Assembly: GCA_029255685.2 (NCBI GenBank)
Contig: CM055318.2
Coordinates: 28,570,001 to 28,634,000 of the forward strand
Reading direction: 5' to 3'
Source: Silene conica
Taxonomy: Eukaryota > Streptophyta > Magnoliopsida > Caryophyllales > Caryophyllaceae
DNA: 64,000 nucleotides
How positions within the stretch are numbered: the stretch's first letter is position 1; each line of letters starts with the position of its first letter. A program made the position numbers and the translations under genes. A model generated the notes under the pieces. It made no database searches and was not told where the DNA came from. It worked only from the letters and a program-made list of their open reading frames with translations. Shown in pieces: positions 11,335 through 20,920 of the stretch.

Positions 11335-14300
11335 ATGGACTCTATTTATAGCTACCTACAGCCGAAGCCTAAAGATTTACCGAAGGGATTCACCTTGCCT
11401 AAACCCACCACTGGCTCCTTTGAACTCCGCCCGACTCATATTTCTTTGGTAGAGCAGAGTCGATTTTCTGGTCTACCCGATGAAGATCCAATAAAGCATG
11501 TTACAACCTTCACAGATTATTGTTGTTTCATACCCCTACCTGAAGGGGTATCTAGAGATGAGGTGCTGGCAACTATGTTCTTGTTCTCATTAAAAGGAGA
11601 CGCGCAAGAATGGTACCGGGACCTTAACAAGACAAGTGAAGGGGTTACAGATTGGACCGCCTTGGCCTTGGCTTTTTACAAGAAATACTTCCCTCTTGCA
11701 AAAGCTGAGGACTTGAGAAACCAAATCCGTAACTTTCAGCAGGGACCTGATGAAGGATTTTGTGAAGCATGGGATCGATTCAAGAAATTGGTCCGTTCTA
11801 TCCCTCACCATAACCTTCCACAATGGGACCTATGTAACCGTTTTTACAACTCTCTTTATGATGACTATAAAATGGTTCTTGATGTGGCCCCCAATGGGAG
11901 ATTTCAGAACAACACCGATCATATGAAGGGTTGGAAAACCATTGAAGACATGGCGGTGCATAAGGCTACTTTTAAGGGTTCACGTGGGAATTCAAGAAGG
12001 CTGAATGTAGAGATGAATAGAGTGATGGCTCTTGAGACAACAGTTGAAGCCCGTTTTGAAAAGCTTGAGCCAACCCAGCTAAAGCTTGAAAGTGCGAACC
12101 TAGTTACTACGGTCGACAACACGGGAGAAATTGAGAAATTAAGAGCTCTTGTTGATGCCTTAACCACGGCAGTTTTTAAGATGAATGAGGCTCACTGCAC
12201 TTCCGCGAAAATTTTTGAGGATCACTTGATAAACATAGCCAACCAAAGAACTAGCTCTCCGGTTAGTTTTGAGGAACCCATGGAGACGCTGAACGCCATA
12301 AATCTAAGGAGTGGCCGTGTTTGTAAAGAAGCAACTCAAGAGGATGATCCAGTCGAGATTCCGACCAAAGAATCCGATCCCGTCAAAGGAGCACGAGGTC
12401 GACCGACCACTACTGTAAGTCGATCGACCACTGTTCCTGACGTGAGATCAGATTCTGAAAAAAGAAAAAAATCGGATTTTGCAGACTCTGGTCGACCGAC
12501 CACTGAAACTGGTCGACCGACCGACGTTCCTGAGCAGAGTGCCGTTTTGACTCCGAAATCGCTGGATCCTTCCTTCATTCAAGACCTTACTGAAATTTTA
12601 CAGCTAAAAAAGCCAAAGGTTGCTGATCCTATAGCTAAAGTCACCATTCCTTATCCTGAAAGGCTGAAAAATTCAAAGGAGGATAAGAAATTTGGTAAGT
12701 TCTTAGAGATGGTGAAGAATCTTGAGGTAACCATCCCTTTCACTGACCTAATTACCCAGGTACCTTCTTATGCTAAATTCATGAAAGATATTTTAAGTCG
12801 TAAGAGGAATTTTCAGGACGACGGTGCTGTTGCTTTTGTGGAAGAATGTTATGTTCTTTCACAAGATAATATAGCACCCAAGTTAAAAGACCCAGGTAGT
12901 TTTTCCATCCCTTGTACCATAGGTAATCATTTAATAGGGAAAGCCCTTTGTGATCTAGGGGCTAGTGTCAGTGTCATACCTTATTCTGTATGTGAAAGAC
13001 TTGGTTTAGGTAGACTTAAAGTCACCAATATTACCGTACAGATGGCTGATAGATCAACCCAAAGACCACTAGGGGTCTTGGAGGATGTCCCAGTAAAAGT
13101 GGGAAAGTTCTTTATTCCTGTAGATTTCGTTGTTTTAGACATTGCTGAGGATAGTCGAATACCTATTATTTTAGGTAGACCATTTTTACACACAGCTGGG
13201 GCTGTGATAGATGTCAAACGCGGAACTATTACTTTAGAGATTGGGGATGACACTATCGAGTTTAGTCTTGCCCATAAGGCAACTATTCCTACTGATGATA
13301 CATGTTGTTCCATCGATATTGTAGACAGGAATGTTATCCTTAATTGGAGGGAATCCTTGACCAAGGATCCCTTAGATGATCTGACGATTTTAGATAAGTG
13401 TGCAGGTAATCCAGCTGAGGATGCTGAAGAGCTGGATTTGGTAGAAGAAGAGGAAGAGGAATATGAGCTCACTGAAGAAGATGATGAGAAGCTCATAAGC
13501 CTAGCCAATGCAAGTCTGGTAAACATGTGCTATTCTATAGATACTAATTCTGTTCAGGCAGTTGAGGTAAAAGCACCAGAGCGTAAGCCACTTCCTCCTA
13601 ATCTTAAGTATGTTTTTTTAGATGATACTGAGCAATACCCTGCAATTGTTAGCTCTAAACTTAGTCCTGACCAACTTTCTGCCTTAATGACTGTTCTTAA
13701 AAAGAATAGGAAAGCTCTAGGCTATTCTTTGGATGATATTAAGGGCATAAGCCCTGATGTTTGTATGCACAGAATAGATTTAGAGGAAGGGCATAAGCCT
13801 TATAGACAGGGACAGCGTAAGTTGAATCCTAAGATGCAGGATGTAGTTATGGCTGAGGTTATGAAGCTTCTTGATGCAGGTATTATTTATCCAGTTGGCA
13901 ACTCTAAGTGGGTTAGCCCAGTTCAGGTGGTTCCTAAGAAAGGAGGGACCACAGTGGTTAAGAATGATAAAAATGAGTTAATACCGACTAGAGTTGTGAC
14001 TGGGTGGCGGATGTGCATTGATTATAGACAGTTAAATGCCGCCACCAAGAAAGACCACTTCCCCCTTCCTTTTGTTGACCAAATGACTGAAAGATTGGCT
14101 TCTAATAAATTTTTCTGTTTTCTAGACGGTTATTCAGGTTTCTTCCAGATTCCCATCCATCCTGATGATCAGAGTAAGACTACTTTTACATGTCCACAAG
14201 GTGTTTTTGCTTATCGCAGGATGCCTTTTGGGTTATGCAATGCTCCTGCTACTTTTCAAAGGTGTATGATGGGTATTTTTTCGGACTTTATAGAAAACAT

Positions 14301-14415
14301 TATGGAAGTATTTATGGATGATTTCTCTGTTTACGGTAATGCTTTTGATCAATGCTTAGCTAATCTTGATAAAGTCTTGCAGCGATGTATTGATGTAAAT
14401 CTTGTCTTAAACTAG
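11335..14415 (+). CDS. Gypsy Gag-protease-reverse transcriptase part of the polyprotein, ends at a premature TAG
   Basis: The frame is open from before the first ATG at 11335 (MDSIYSYLQPKPKDLPKG). Residues about 75-190 are a retrotransposon Gag domain (FSLKGDAQEWYRDL, then the YKKYFP and FCEAWDRFKKLVR motifs). Residues about 355-400 include two GRPTT heptad pairs encoded by the GGTCGACCGACC repeats. The aspartic protease active site is DLGAS at residue 540 (12952). Reverse transcriptase runs from about 830, with WRMCIDYRQLNAA near 891 and catalytic FMDD at 993 (14311-14322). The frame then meets TAG at 14413-14415, where relatives have a tryptophan codon; homology continues in the same frame. 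So this copy has a single nonsense change within the RT thumb region. Confidence 0.93.
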   Translation: MDSIYSYLQPKPKDLPKGFTLPKPTTGSFELRPTHISLVEQSRFSGLPDEDPIKHVTTFTDYCCFIPLPEGVSRDEVLATMFLFSLKGDAQEWYRDLNKTSEGVTDWTALALAFYKKYFPLAKAEDLRNQIRNFQQGPDEGFCEAWDRFKKLVRSIPHHNLPQWDLCNRFYNSLYDDYKMVLDVAPNGRFQNNTDHMKGWKTIEDMAVHKATFKGSRGNSRRLNVEMNRVMALETTVEARFEKLEPTQLKLESANLVTTVDNTGEIEKLRALVDALTTAVFKMNEAHCTSAKIFEDHLINIANQRTSSPVSFEEPMETLNAINLRSGRVCKEATQEDDPVEIPTKESDPVKGARGRPTTTVSRSTTVPDVRSDSEKRKKSDFADSGRPTTETGRPTDVPEQSAVLTPKSLDPSFIQDLTEILQLKKPKVADPIAKVTIPYPERLKNSKEDKKFGKFLEMVKNLEVTIPFTDLITQVPSYAKFMKDILSRKRNFQDDGAVAFVEECYVLSQDNIAPKLKDPGSFSIPCTIGNHLIGKALCDLGASVSVIPYSVCERLGLGRLKVTNITVQMADRSTQRPLGVLEDVPVKVGKFFIPVDFVVLDIAEDSRIPIILGRPFLHTAGAVIDVKRGTITLEIGDDTIEFSLAHKATIPTDDTCCSIDIVDRNVILNWRESLTKDPLDDLTILDKCAGNPAEDAEELDLVEEEEEEYELTEEDDEKLISLANASLVNMCYSIDTNSVQAVEVKAPERKPLPPNLKYVFLDDTEQYPAIVSSKLSPDQLSALMTVLKKNRKALGYSLDDIKGISPDVCMHRIDLEEGHKPYRQGQRKLNPKMQDVVMAEVMKLLDAGIIYPVGNSKWVSPVQVVPKKGGTTVVKNDKNELIPTRVVTGWRMCIDYRQLNAATKKDHFPLPFVDQMTERLASNKFFCFLDGYSGFFQIPIHPDDQSKTTFTCPQGVFAYRRMPFGLCNAPATFQRCMMGIFSDFIENIMEVFMDDFSVYGNAFDQCLANLDKVLQRCIDVNLVLN
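12397..12522 (+). repeat. Two 21-bp-spaced GGTCGACCGACC pairs inside gag
   Basis: Copies start at 12397 and 12418 (the second is AGTCGATCGACC) and at 12490 and 12511. A 21-bp step is seven codons, so both copies are read in the same frame as G/S-R-P/S-T. The spacers are ACTACTGTA and ACTGAAACT. They lie between the Gag domain and protease, in a low-complexity linker. Confidence 0.8.
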
Positions 14416-16482
14416 GAAAAGTGTCATTTTATGGTTACTGAAGGGGTAGTTTTAGGGCATCTAATTTCAGATAAAGGTATACATGTAGATAAAGCAAAGG
14501 TGCAGGTGATTGAGCAACTACCCCCTCCAGTTAATGTAAAAGGGGTGAGAAGTTTCTTAGGACACGCAGGTTTTTACAGGCGTTTCATTAAGGACTTCTC
14601 TAAAATTGCTAAACCACTTACACAATTGCTTCTTAAAGATGCCATCTTTGAGTTTTATGATGAATGCCTTTCAGCTTTTAACAGGTTGAAGGAAGCTTTG
14701 ATCTCAGCACCAATCATCCAGCCACCGGATTGGGATCTCCCTTTTGAGATCATGTGCGATGCTAGTGATTATGCTGTAGGTGCTGTGCTCGGTCAAAGGA
14801 AGAACAAGGCTCTTAATGCTATATACTATGCGAGCCGCACCCTGGATGAGACTCAAGTCAACTATTTCACTACAGAGAAGGAGATGCTAGCTGTCATATT
14901 TGCCTTAGAAAAATTTAGATCATATTTAGTAGGTAATAAGGTAATTGTCTATACCGACCATGCAGCTTTAAAAGGCCTTTTTCAAAAGAAGGATTCAAAG
15001 CCAAGACTTTTAAGGTGGATCCTCCTTCTCCAAGAGTTTGACATTGAGATCAGGGATAAGAAAGGCGCGGAAAACGTGGTAGCTGACCACCTATCTCGCC
15101 TGCAGTTGACTGATGGGGAAGATTCTTTACCTATTGATGATTCGTTTCCTGATGAGAGTTTATTTATCATTAATAGTTCAGGTTCTTATCCCCCTCCTTG
15201 GTATGCTGATTTTGCTAATTTTGCTGTTACAGGTAAAATCCCTCCTGAGTTGTCTTGGCAACAAAAGAAGAGATTTATGTTTGATGCAAGACAGTATTTT
15301 TGGGATGACCCCTATGTTTTTAAAGAATGCGGAGATGGACTTATCCGGAGATGCGTCCCCCAATGGGAGGTGAAGGACATTCTGGAAGCATGTCACTCTT
15401 CTGCATATGGTGGTCACCACGGTCCATCTAGGACCGTGGCCAAGGTATTACAGTCTGGTTTTTATTGGCCTACTTTACATGCTGACTGTAGAAATTTTGT
15501 AGGTAACTGTGATGCCTGTCAAAGGACTGGGAATGTCTCAAAAAGACATGAGATGCCACAAGTAGGTATTTTAGAAGTAGAGATTTTTGATGTTTGGGGC
15601 ATTGATTATCAAGGACCTTTTCCCAGTAGTCAAGGTAACAGGTATATTCTTGTAGCTGTTGATTATGTATCTAAGTGGGTAGAAGCTATTGCTACTCCCC
15701 ATTGTGATGCAAAAGCTGTTATTAAGATGTTTAAAAAAATCATATTTCCTCGTTTTGGTGTCCCTAGGGTTGTCATAAGTGATGGAGGTATGCATTTTAA
15801 GGAGAAACGCTTAGGTGACTTGTTAAATAAATTCGGTGTCCAACACCGTAGGGGTTTAGCTTATCACCCTCAGACTAGTGGTCAAGTTGAGATCTCTAAT
15901 AGAGAACTCAAGGAGACCCTAGCCAAGGTAGTTTCTAAGTCTAGGAAAGATTGGAGCCTAAAACTTGATGATGTTTTATGGGCCTATAGAACCGCGTTCA
16001 AAACTCCAATAGGAATGTCACCATTCAGATTGATTTATGGTAAAACTTGTCATTTACCAGTTGAGTTAGAACGTAAGTCTTGGTGGGCTATATGTGATCT
16101 TAATTTAGATCCTAATCTTTCCCGTGAGAAACGTTTATTGCAGCTTAATGAGTTAGAAGAATTCAGGTTGCTATCCTATGATAATGCCAGGATCTACAAA
16201 GAGAAAACAAAGCGCTGGCATGACAAGAGAATCATTAGACGTGATTTTCAGGTAGGTGATAGGGTGCTGCTTTTTAATGCTCGCATTCGTCTTTTTCCTG
16301 GTAAACTGAAATCCAGGTGGAGCGGACCCTACACCATCACAGCTGTCTCAAAATTCGGGTCAATCGAATTAGAAACCTCATCTGGTGAGAGGTTCAAAGT
16401 CAATGGCCAATATGTGAAGCACTTCCGAGGAGAAAATGAGTATGTCGGAAAAGTCGAAGTTTCTTACTTTGACCCCTTTTAG
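14416..16482 (+). CDS. Gypsy RT C-terminus, RNase H and integrase part of the polyprotein
   Basis: Same frame as the upstream part, open for 688 codons after the TAG. First come RT thumb motifs ([21 protein letters not shown]), then RNase H with [13 protein letters not shown] (D near residue 115 from 14416), TTEKEMLAV and YTDHAAL. Integrase follows: an HHCC zinc module (GGHHGPSRT to CDACQRTG), then catalytic D at 397 (WGIDYQGPF), D at 456 (SDGG) and E at 492 (QVEISNRE), exactly a D-35-E spacing. The C-terminus has RWSGPYTI and VNGQYVKHF but no chromodomain. Catalytic residues look intact. It can be made only by readthrough of the TAG or from another copy. Confidence 0.93.
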   Translation, partial: EKCHFMVTEGVVLGHLISDKGIHVDKAKVQVIEQLPPPVNVKGVRSFLGHAGFYRRFIKDFSKIAKPLTQLLLKDAIFEFYDECLSAFNRLKEALISAPIIQPPDWDLPFEIMCDASDYAVGAVLGQRKNKALNAIYYASRTLDETQVNYFTTEKEMLAVIFALEKFRSYLVGNKVIVYTDHAALKGLFQKKDSKPRLLRWILLLQEFDIEIRDKKGAENVVADHLSRLQLTDGEDSLPIDDSFPDESLFIINSSGSYPPPWYADFANFAVTGKIPPELSWQQKKRFMFDARQYFWDDPYVFKECGDGLIRRCVPQWEVKDILEACHSSAYGGHHGPSRTVAKVLQSGFYWPTLHADCRNFVGNCDACQRTGNVSKRHEMPQVGILEVEIFDVWGIDYQGPFPSSQGNRYILVAVDYVSKWVEAIATPHCDAKAVIKMFKKIIFPRFGVPRVVISDGGMHFKEKRLGDLLNKFGVQHRRGLAYHPQTSGQVEISNRELKETLAKVVSKSRKDWSLKLDDVLWAYRTAFKTPIGMSPFRLIYGKTCHLPVELERKSWWAICDLNLDPNLSREKRLLQLNELEEFRLLSYDNARIYKEKTKRWHDKRIIRRDFQVGDRVLLFNARIRLFPGKLKSRWSGPYTITAVSKFGSIELETSSGERFKVNGQYVKHFRGENEYVGKVEVSYFDPF

Positions 16483-17743
16483 GATGCTCCTTAGAAGGTA
16501 AAAGGTCGTGCGGGACCTCTTAAACCAGCGCTACACGGGAGGCAACCCGTGCTTTAGTCTAAATTTACGTTTTTCTTTCTTATTTTTCGTTTTATCCTCA
16601 GGTGGAAATTGAAATCTCTGCAGAAAAAGGAAAAAAAAAAAAAAAAAAAAAGAGAATTCGTCAGTAAAGTGGTCGACCGACCGACTTTTCTGGTCGACCG
16701 ACCAGACTGACAACTTTATGTACTTTTTCTGGCAGAGTAAGTAAAATTGCAGAGCAGGTAAAAGTACAGTGGTCGACCGACCGACTTTTCTGGTCGACCG
16801 ACCACGAATTTTTTTTTACGGTTTTATTTTTTTTCAGAGTCAATGTCACGGGTCTGTTGTGTTTTGAACATACAATTATTGCTTTCACCTATTCATTCTA
16901 CCAGCACTCCCTCTCTCTCATAAAACCCTAAAAAACTATTCACCCACCTTCTTCCTTCACCATTTTACTTACTTTCTTTCATTTTCCATCCTCAAGGTAT
17001 GTTTTTCTTTCATTTTCTTTCTCTATTTTTAGTTTTCTACCTTCTTTTTTTTTCGTTTTAGGTAGTTTTAGTTTATCTTTTTAAGATCAATTTTGCTCTT
17101 AATTCCGTTTTCATGCTTGTTTATGTGTTTTTATCTTAGTTTTCTTCTTCTTCTTGAGTTTATATGCTTAGATCTGTGAATTTTGGGTGATTTTGTGCTG
17201 ATTAGGATAATTTAATTCTTCCTTATAATTTTTTTTGCCTTTTTCCGCGCGAAATTCAAACCGCGAAAACCGACCGTTGCACTGTTCACAGTCGACCGAC
17301 CGGAAACTGAGGTCGGCCGACTGAATTTTGAATTTTCTGGGTTTTTATTTACAGATCTGTTTTTTTTTTTATTTATGACGAATGTCGGTCGACCGACCGG
17401 AAACTGAGGTCGGCCGACCTAGGCCGTGTTTTTCCTGAGTTTAATTATTATGCAGTTTCTGCACTTCTCTCGTTTAATGGTCGACCGACCTTGTTTTACG
17501 GTCGACCGACCATAACTGCATCTTTCCTGAGTTTTTGTTTTTTCAGTTTCTGATTTTTTTCAATGCAGCAGAAAATACAGACCGTCTTGAAAAATATGGT
17601 CGACCGACTGGCTCCTGTAGTCGGCCGACCAGAGCTGTGACAAAAGTTTCTGTTTTTGCAATTTTTCGTGCCTAATTTTGTTAAAGCAATGTTCTCTTAT
17701 GCTCATAAGACTTATATCTTTATTTGAACTTTTCAGATTTACA
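16483..17743 (+). other. Spacer between gag-pol and the 3' ORF, carrying six paired motifs
   Basis: About 1.26 kb of noncoding sequence with an A tract (16630-16652), a CT-rich stretch, and six GGTCGACCGACC-type pairs (16671-17630). Just before the 3' ORF is TTTGAACTTTTCAG (ends 17734), a good plant splice acceptor, so the 3' ORF may be expressed from a spliced RNA. No reading frame of note. Confidence 0.6.
16671..17630 (+). repeat. Six 21-bp-spaced GGTCGACCGACC-type pairs in the spacer
   Basis: Pair starts are 16671/16692, 16771/16792, 17290/17311, 17387/17408, 17479/17500 and 17598/17619; every difference is 21 bp. Some second copies are GGTCGGCCGACC or AGTCGGCCGACC, which is a fuller palindrome. 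Spacers (GACTTTTCT twice, GGAAACTGA twice, TTGTTTTAC, GGCTCCTGT) vary between most pairs. The flanks of the pairs are unrelated, so this is not a simple tandem array. Confidence 0.85.
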
Positions 17744-19174
17744 ATGTCTAGCCGTGATCAAGGTGGGAAGCGCGCACGCACCACGGGTGCAGGCACTTCT
17801 AGAGGACGTGTCTCTAGGTCGAGAGGTCTAGCAGTTCAGGACACGGATAGTTTACCAGACTATCCTCAGATCACTTTCAGCTCTCCGGCCCAGAAGGCCC
17901 GATTCCTCCATCTGAGTGCTCATTGCGCGGTAGTGGCGACCCGTTTCCTGTGTGTTTCAGCTTTGCATGCCTTGGGATGCCATGATGAGGTGGTTTCTAT
18001 GCTCATTGGGACCGGGTTTGCAGGCCTTGTCACTATGGACGAGATCACCTACCGCCTTCTTACTCTTGAGTTCTTTTCTTCCTTTACCTTTGATTTAGGG
18101 GCACTTCACACCGGCTATGATAGTTTTTGTATCTCTTTTCGCATGTTCAATGAAACTTATGCTTTAACTTTAACCCAATTTGCTCAAATTTTGGGTCTGT
18201 CTTCTGAGGGTCTTACTGATGACCCCACGGGGTCGTATTCTGATATGTGGTCCTGTATTTCTGATTCCAACGATGTGAAGAAGAAAAACAGTACCATCCA
18301 CCTCCCTACCCCCCGTTATTTTTTGCGTCTGTTGGCCAACACTGTTTTCGGCCGCAAAGAGTCTCAAAATGTTAACAACATTGAGCTCTCCATTTTGTCC
18401 GGTTATCTTAACATCGGACGTACGGGTCAGCAGTCTTATAACACTGCTCATTTGCTCGCCTCTCATTTTATGTCGGTGGGTGAGGGAACTTTTTTGACCA
18501 CTATTGTCTGTGGTGGGCTAGTCACCCGATTAGCCCGCTCTTTTGTACCCCAGTTCCCTCGCTATGAGGATGCGGTCGACCCTCTCTCCCGATACATGGA
18601 CATGGCTTATGTCAGGTCCGTGCGTTGGGTAAACAGTAGAGATGTTTGGAAAATAGACACCTATCTCAGTGACCGCATCCCCATCACCGCGGCTCCCCCT
18701 ATGTTTCCCCTTTCTACTGTTATAGGGGAGCCCCAACCACTACTCCCGTCTTACCGCCTCCCGCTTAGGGGAGGCACTTCTAGAGGTTTCAGGGCCCCTG
18801 CTCCCGGTGGCCACCATGCCACACCTGGGACAGGGTACCCATCTGATTTTACTGCTCCTCCTAATGTTTATGTTCCTCCTTTTGTTGATGACAGATCTAT
18901 GCCACAAATGATGGCGAGTCTTTGCAGGCAGTTCAGCCAAAAACGGTTGGACGATAGTCTCTTCCAATACCCGGTTTACAAGGAGTATGCCACACAAGGT
19001 AGGCTCCCAACCGGCCCGTGGACTCACCCCACCTGGTACACACCTCTCGCAGGCGGTCGTGACCATGGTGAAGCTTCAGGCTCTGCCTCGGGAACAGGCA
19101 TAGGGTCTGAGGAGGATGGCGATGAGGGAGAAGGTGAGGAGAACGCTGAGCCGTTCTACGACTCAGCGGGATAG
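17744..19174 (+). CDS. Athila 3' ORF, ATHILA ORF-1-like protein (476 aa)
   Basis: ATG at 17744 follows a splice-acceptor-like CAG by nine bases; an upstream in-frame ATG at 17699 would lie in the presumed intron. The protein has a basic, Ser/Arg-rich N-terminus (SSRDQGGKRARTTG), a central part resembling the ATHILA ORF-1 family (SPAQKARFLHLSAH to LTLEFFSSFTF, then FNETYALTLTQFAQILGL), a Pro/Gly-rich segment and an acidic tail (EEDGDEGEGEE). I see no signal peptide or membrane helix, so an envelope role, proposed for the position in Athila elements, is not supported by this sequence. Function is unknown. The frame is fully open. Confidence 0.82.
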   Translation: MSSRDQGGKRARTTGAGTSRGRVSRSRGLAVQDTDSLPDYPQITFSSPAQKARFLHLSAHCAVVATRFLCVSALHALGCHDEVVSMLIGTGFAGLVTMDEITYRLLTLEFFSSFTFDLGALHTGYDSFCISFRMFNETYALTLTQFAQILGLSSEGLTDDPTGSYSDMWSCISDSNDVKKKNSTIHLPTPRYFLRLLANTVFGRKESQNVNNIELSILSGYLNIGRTGQQSYNTAHLLASHFMSVGEGTFLTTIVCGGLVTRLARSFVPQFPRYEDAVDPLSRYMDMAYVRSVRWVNSRDVWKIDTYLSDRIPITAAPPMFPLSTVIGEPQPLLPSYRLPLRGGTSRGFRAPAPGGHHATPGTGYPSDFTAPPNVYVPPFVDDRSMPQMMASLCRQFSQKRLDDSLFQYPVYKEYATQGRLPTGPWTHPTWYTPLAGGRDHGEASGSASGTGIGSEEDGDEGEGEENAEPFYDSAG

Positions 19175-20904
19175 GGACGTGCTTAACCTTACCCTCTTTG
19201 GGGTTCGGTTTGGGGAGGTCCCTAGTGATTGGTTCGGTTTGGAGAGGTCCACATTTACTTTGTAAGTGTTTTCCCTCTTTAGATTTCCAATTTCCCCCCT
19301 TAGATTTCCAGTTTTTCCCTCCTTCCTCCATAGACTCTGTTTGTAGTTTTTAGTCTTTTTCCTTTTCTTTTCTTTGTTTGCTTCTTTTCCGCCTACCCCC
19401 ATCCCTTTGCTGTGGTTGTATGCTGATGAGCACAATGAGGGCATTGTGCGTTTTGGTTTGGGAAGGGTGTTTGCATACTCCTTTGTGAGTATGCAATTGT
19501 TTTTGTGTCTTTTGTTTTTCATTCCCTTAGGTGTTTTCCTTGTTTCCATCCCCTCTTGCCGCGTGTGCTTACCTGTCGCGCGTTCTTCTCTGTCTTAAGT
19601 TTTTAGGTCGAGTCGGAACGGATAAATAAAATTCATGCCTCACATATCACTTATTGCTTTGCCTTGCATTTTTTTTCAAAAATTTTCAAGCTAGTCTTTT
19701 GCATTATCTACGAGTTTTTGTTGATTTCATGCTAAATTATTAGACTTGACTCTCTTCTTGGCAAGCTACTACATATTCTAAGGATTAGAGCTTAATAAAT
19801 CGGTGACATCCATGACCGATTTCATATAGGTTGTGAGTAGTTTCTCCTCTTGAGGCATGTTACATCAATATGCATAAACATGAATTTTGTCTTCTTAATA
19901 CCTGTATGCATTCGGTTTTGTGGTTTGTTGACACATGTGGTAGAGGTACCCCTTTCTCATCATTCCCATTATCTTCACATAGCCAAATTGAACTCTTTTA
20001 CCTATTTGCTACATTCTAAAAATTGCCTACCCTAGCCGAGCTAGTAATTTAGTAATGGGACTGTTTTTCTTGCCATCCTTTGGTTTATGTTTCATTGGTA
20101 AAATATTGATTTTGGGAGAATGATAAAAAAAAAAAAAGAAAAAAAAAAAAAAAGAAAGACACGGAAAAAGGTGATGAAAAAAAAAAATCGGAACAGCCTG
20201 TTTTCAAGGCTGGTCGGTCGACCAGTTTCCCTGGTCGGTCTACCAGGACCATTGAATGGGCCAGTTTTTCAAAAAAAAAAAAAAAAAAAAAAGAGAAAAG
20301 GAAAGACAAAAAAAAGAAAGGGATAAAAGTTGGAAGAATTGTGGAACGTTGGCATGTATGAAAGAAAAAAAAAAAAGAGCAAACAATAAGAAGTGATCTT
20401 ATAGTGTGGATAGACGGATGTTAGCTCGGTTTAACCCCTCTTCCCATAACTTATTTTAAACCCCTTCTTACCTTTAGCCTCACAATCCCAAATTTGCCTC
20501 GGCATGTGTCATGGTTATTTAGTGTGGGAATGCATATGTATGGTTGTAGAGATTTTATTCATGTTAGATTGCAGGCATGTTCTTACGGGTCGTAGATAGG
20601 TGAGAGTCCTTACTTTTATTTATCTTCTTATCTTTCACATATACATTTGACCCTTTGCTTTCATGAGTGTCTCGAGCGTACCGCGAGAGTCCAATTAGAA
20701 TGGGTCTTGCAAGGTCGAAATTTTAGCATGCCTTTCCAACATGTTTAATTCGTTTTGCTCTTGACATTGTGTTTGATTGTAGTTGAAGGATGCATTAAAT
20801 TGGTTAAGCATAGTGTTGTGTTTAGTTGTGAAAAGTATGAAGTCCGTTCCATTAGAAGTTTTATTTTCTTTTGAGTCTTAGTGCTTGCTTGAGGACAAGC
20901 AAGG
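19175..20904 (+). other. Gypsy 3' untranslated region
   Basis: No coding frame. It begins with two near copies of GGTTCGGTTTGGRGAGGTCC (about 19203-19247), which resemble the polypurine tract before the LTR. It also holds A-rich tracts at 20123-20155, 20175-20187 and 20270-20310 and one inverted GGTCGGTCGACC pair. Many T-rich stretches give spurious open frames. Confidence 0.6.
20212..20244 (-). repeat. 21-bp-spaced motif pair in reverse orientation
   Basis: GGTCGGTCGACC at 20212 and GGTCGGTCTACC at 20233 are the reverse complement of the usual motif (second with one change), again 21 bp apart, spacer AGTTTCCCT. It sits between two long A tracts and is the only inverted pair. Confidence 0.8.
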
Positions 20905-20920
20905 TTTGGTTTGGGGAGTT
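20905..20920 (+). other. Gypsy polypurine tract
   Basis: GTTTGGTTTGGGGAGTT directly precedes the 3' LTR and is the typical Athila-type plus-strand primer region, following the common GAGGACAAGCAA block. Confidence 0.75.

Noticed and set aside
12981-13526. 181-residue minus-strand frame
   Set aside because: It lies opposite the intact gypsy gag-pol frame and has Ser-rich content from the antisense of acidic codons.
18573-18580. Single GGTCGACC inside the Athila 3' ORF
   Set aside because: No partner 21 bp away and no trailing GACC; treated as a chance 8-mer.
17744-19174. Envelope-protein label for the Athila 3' ORF
   Set aside because: Position alone suggests it, but no signal peptide, membrane helix or cleavage motif is visible.
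18933-19331. 132-residue minus-strand frame and its neighbours at 18740 and 19163
   Set aside because: Antisense to the Athila 3' ORF; no recognisable protein.
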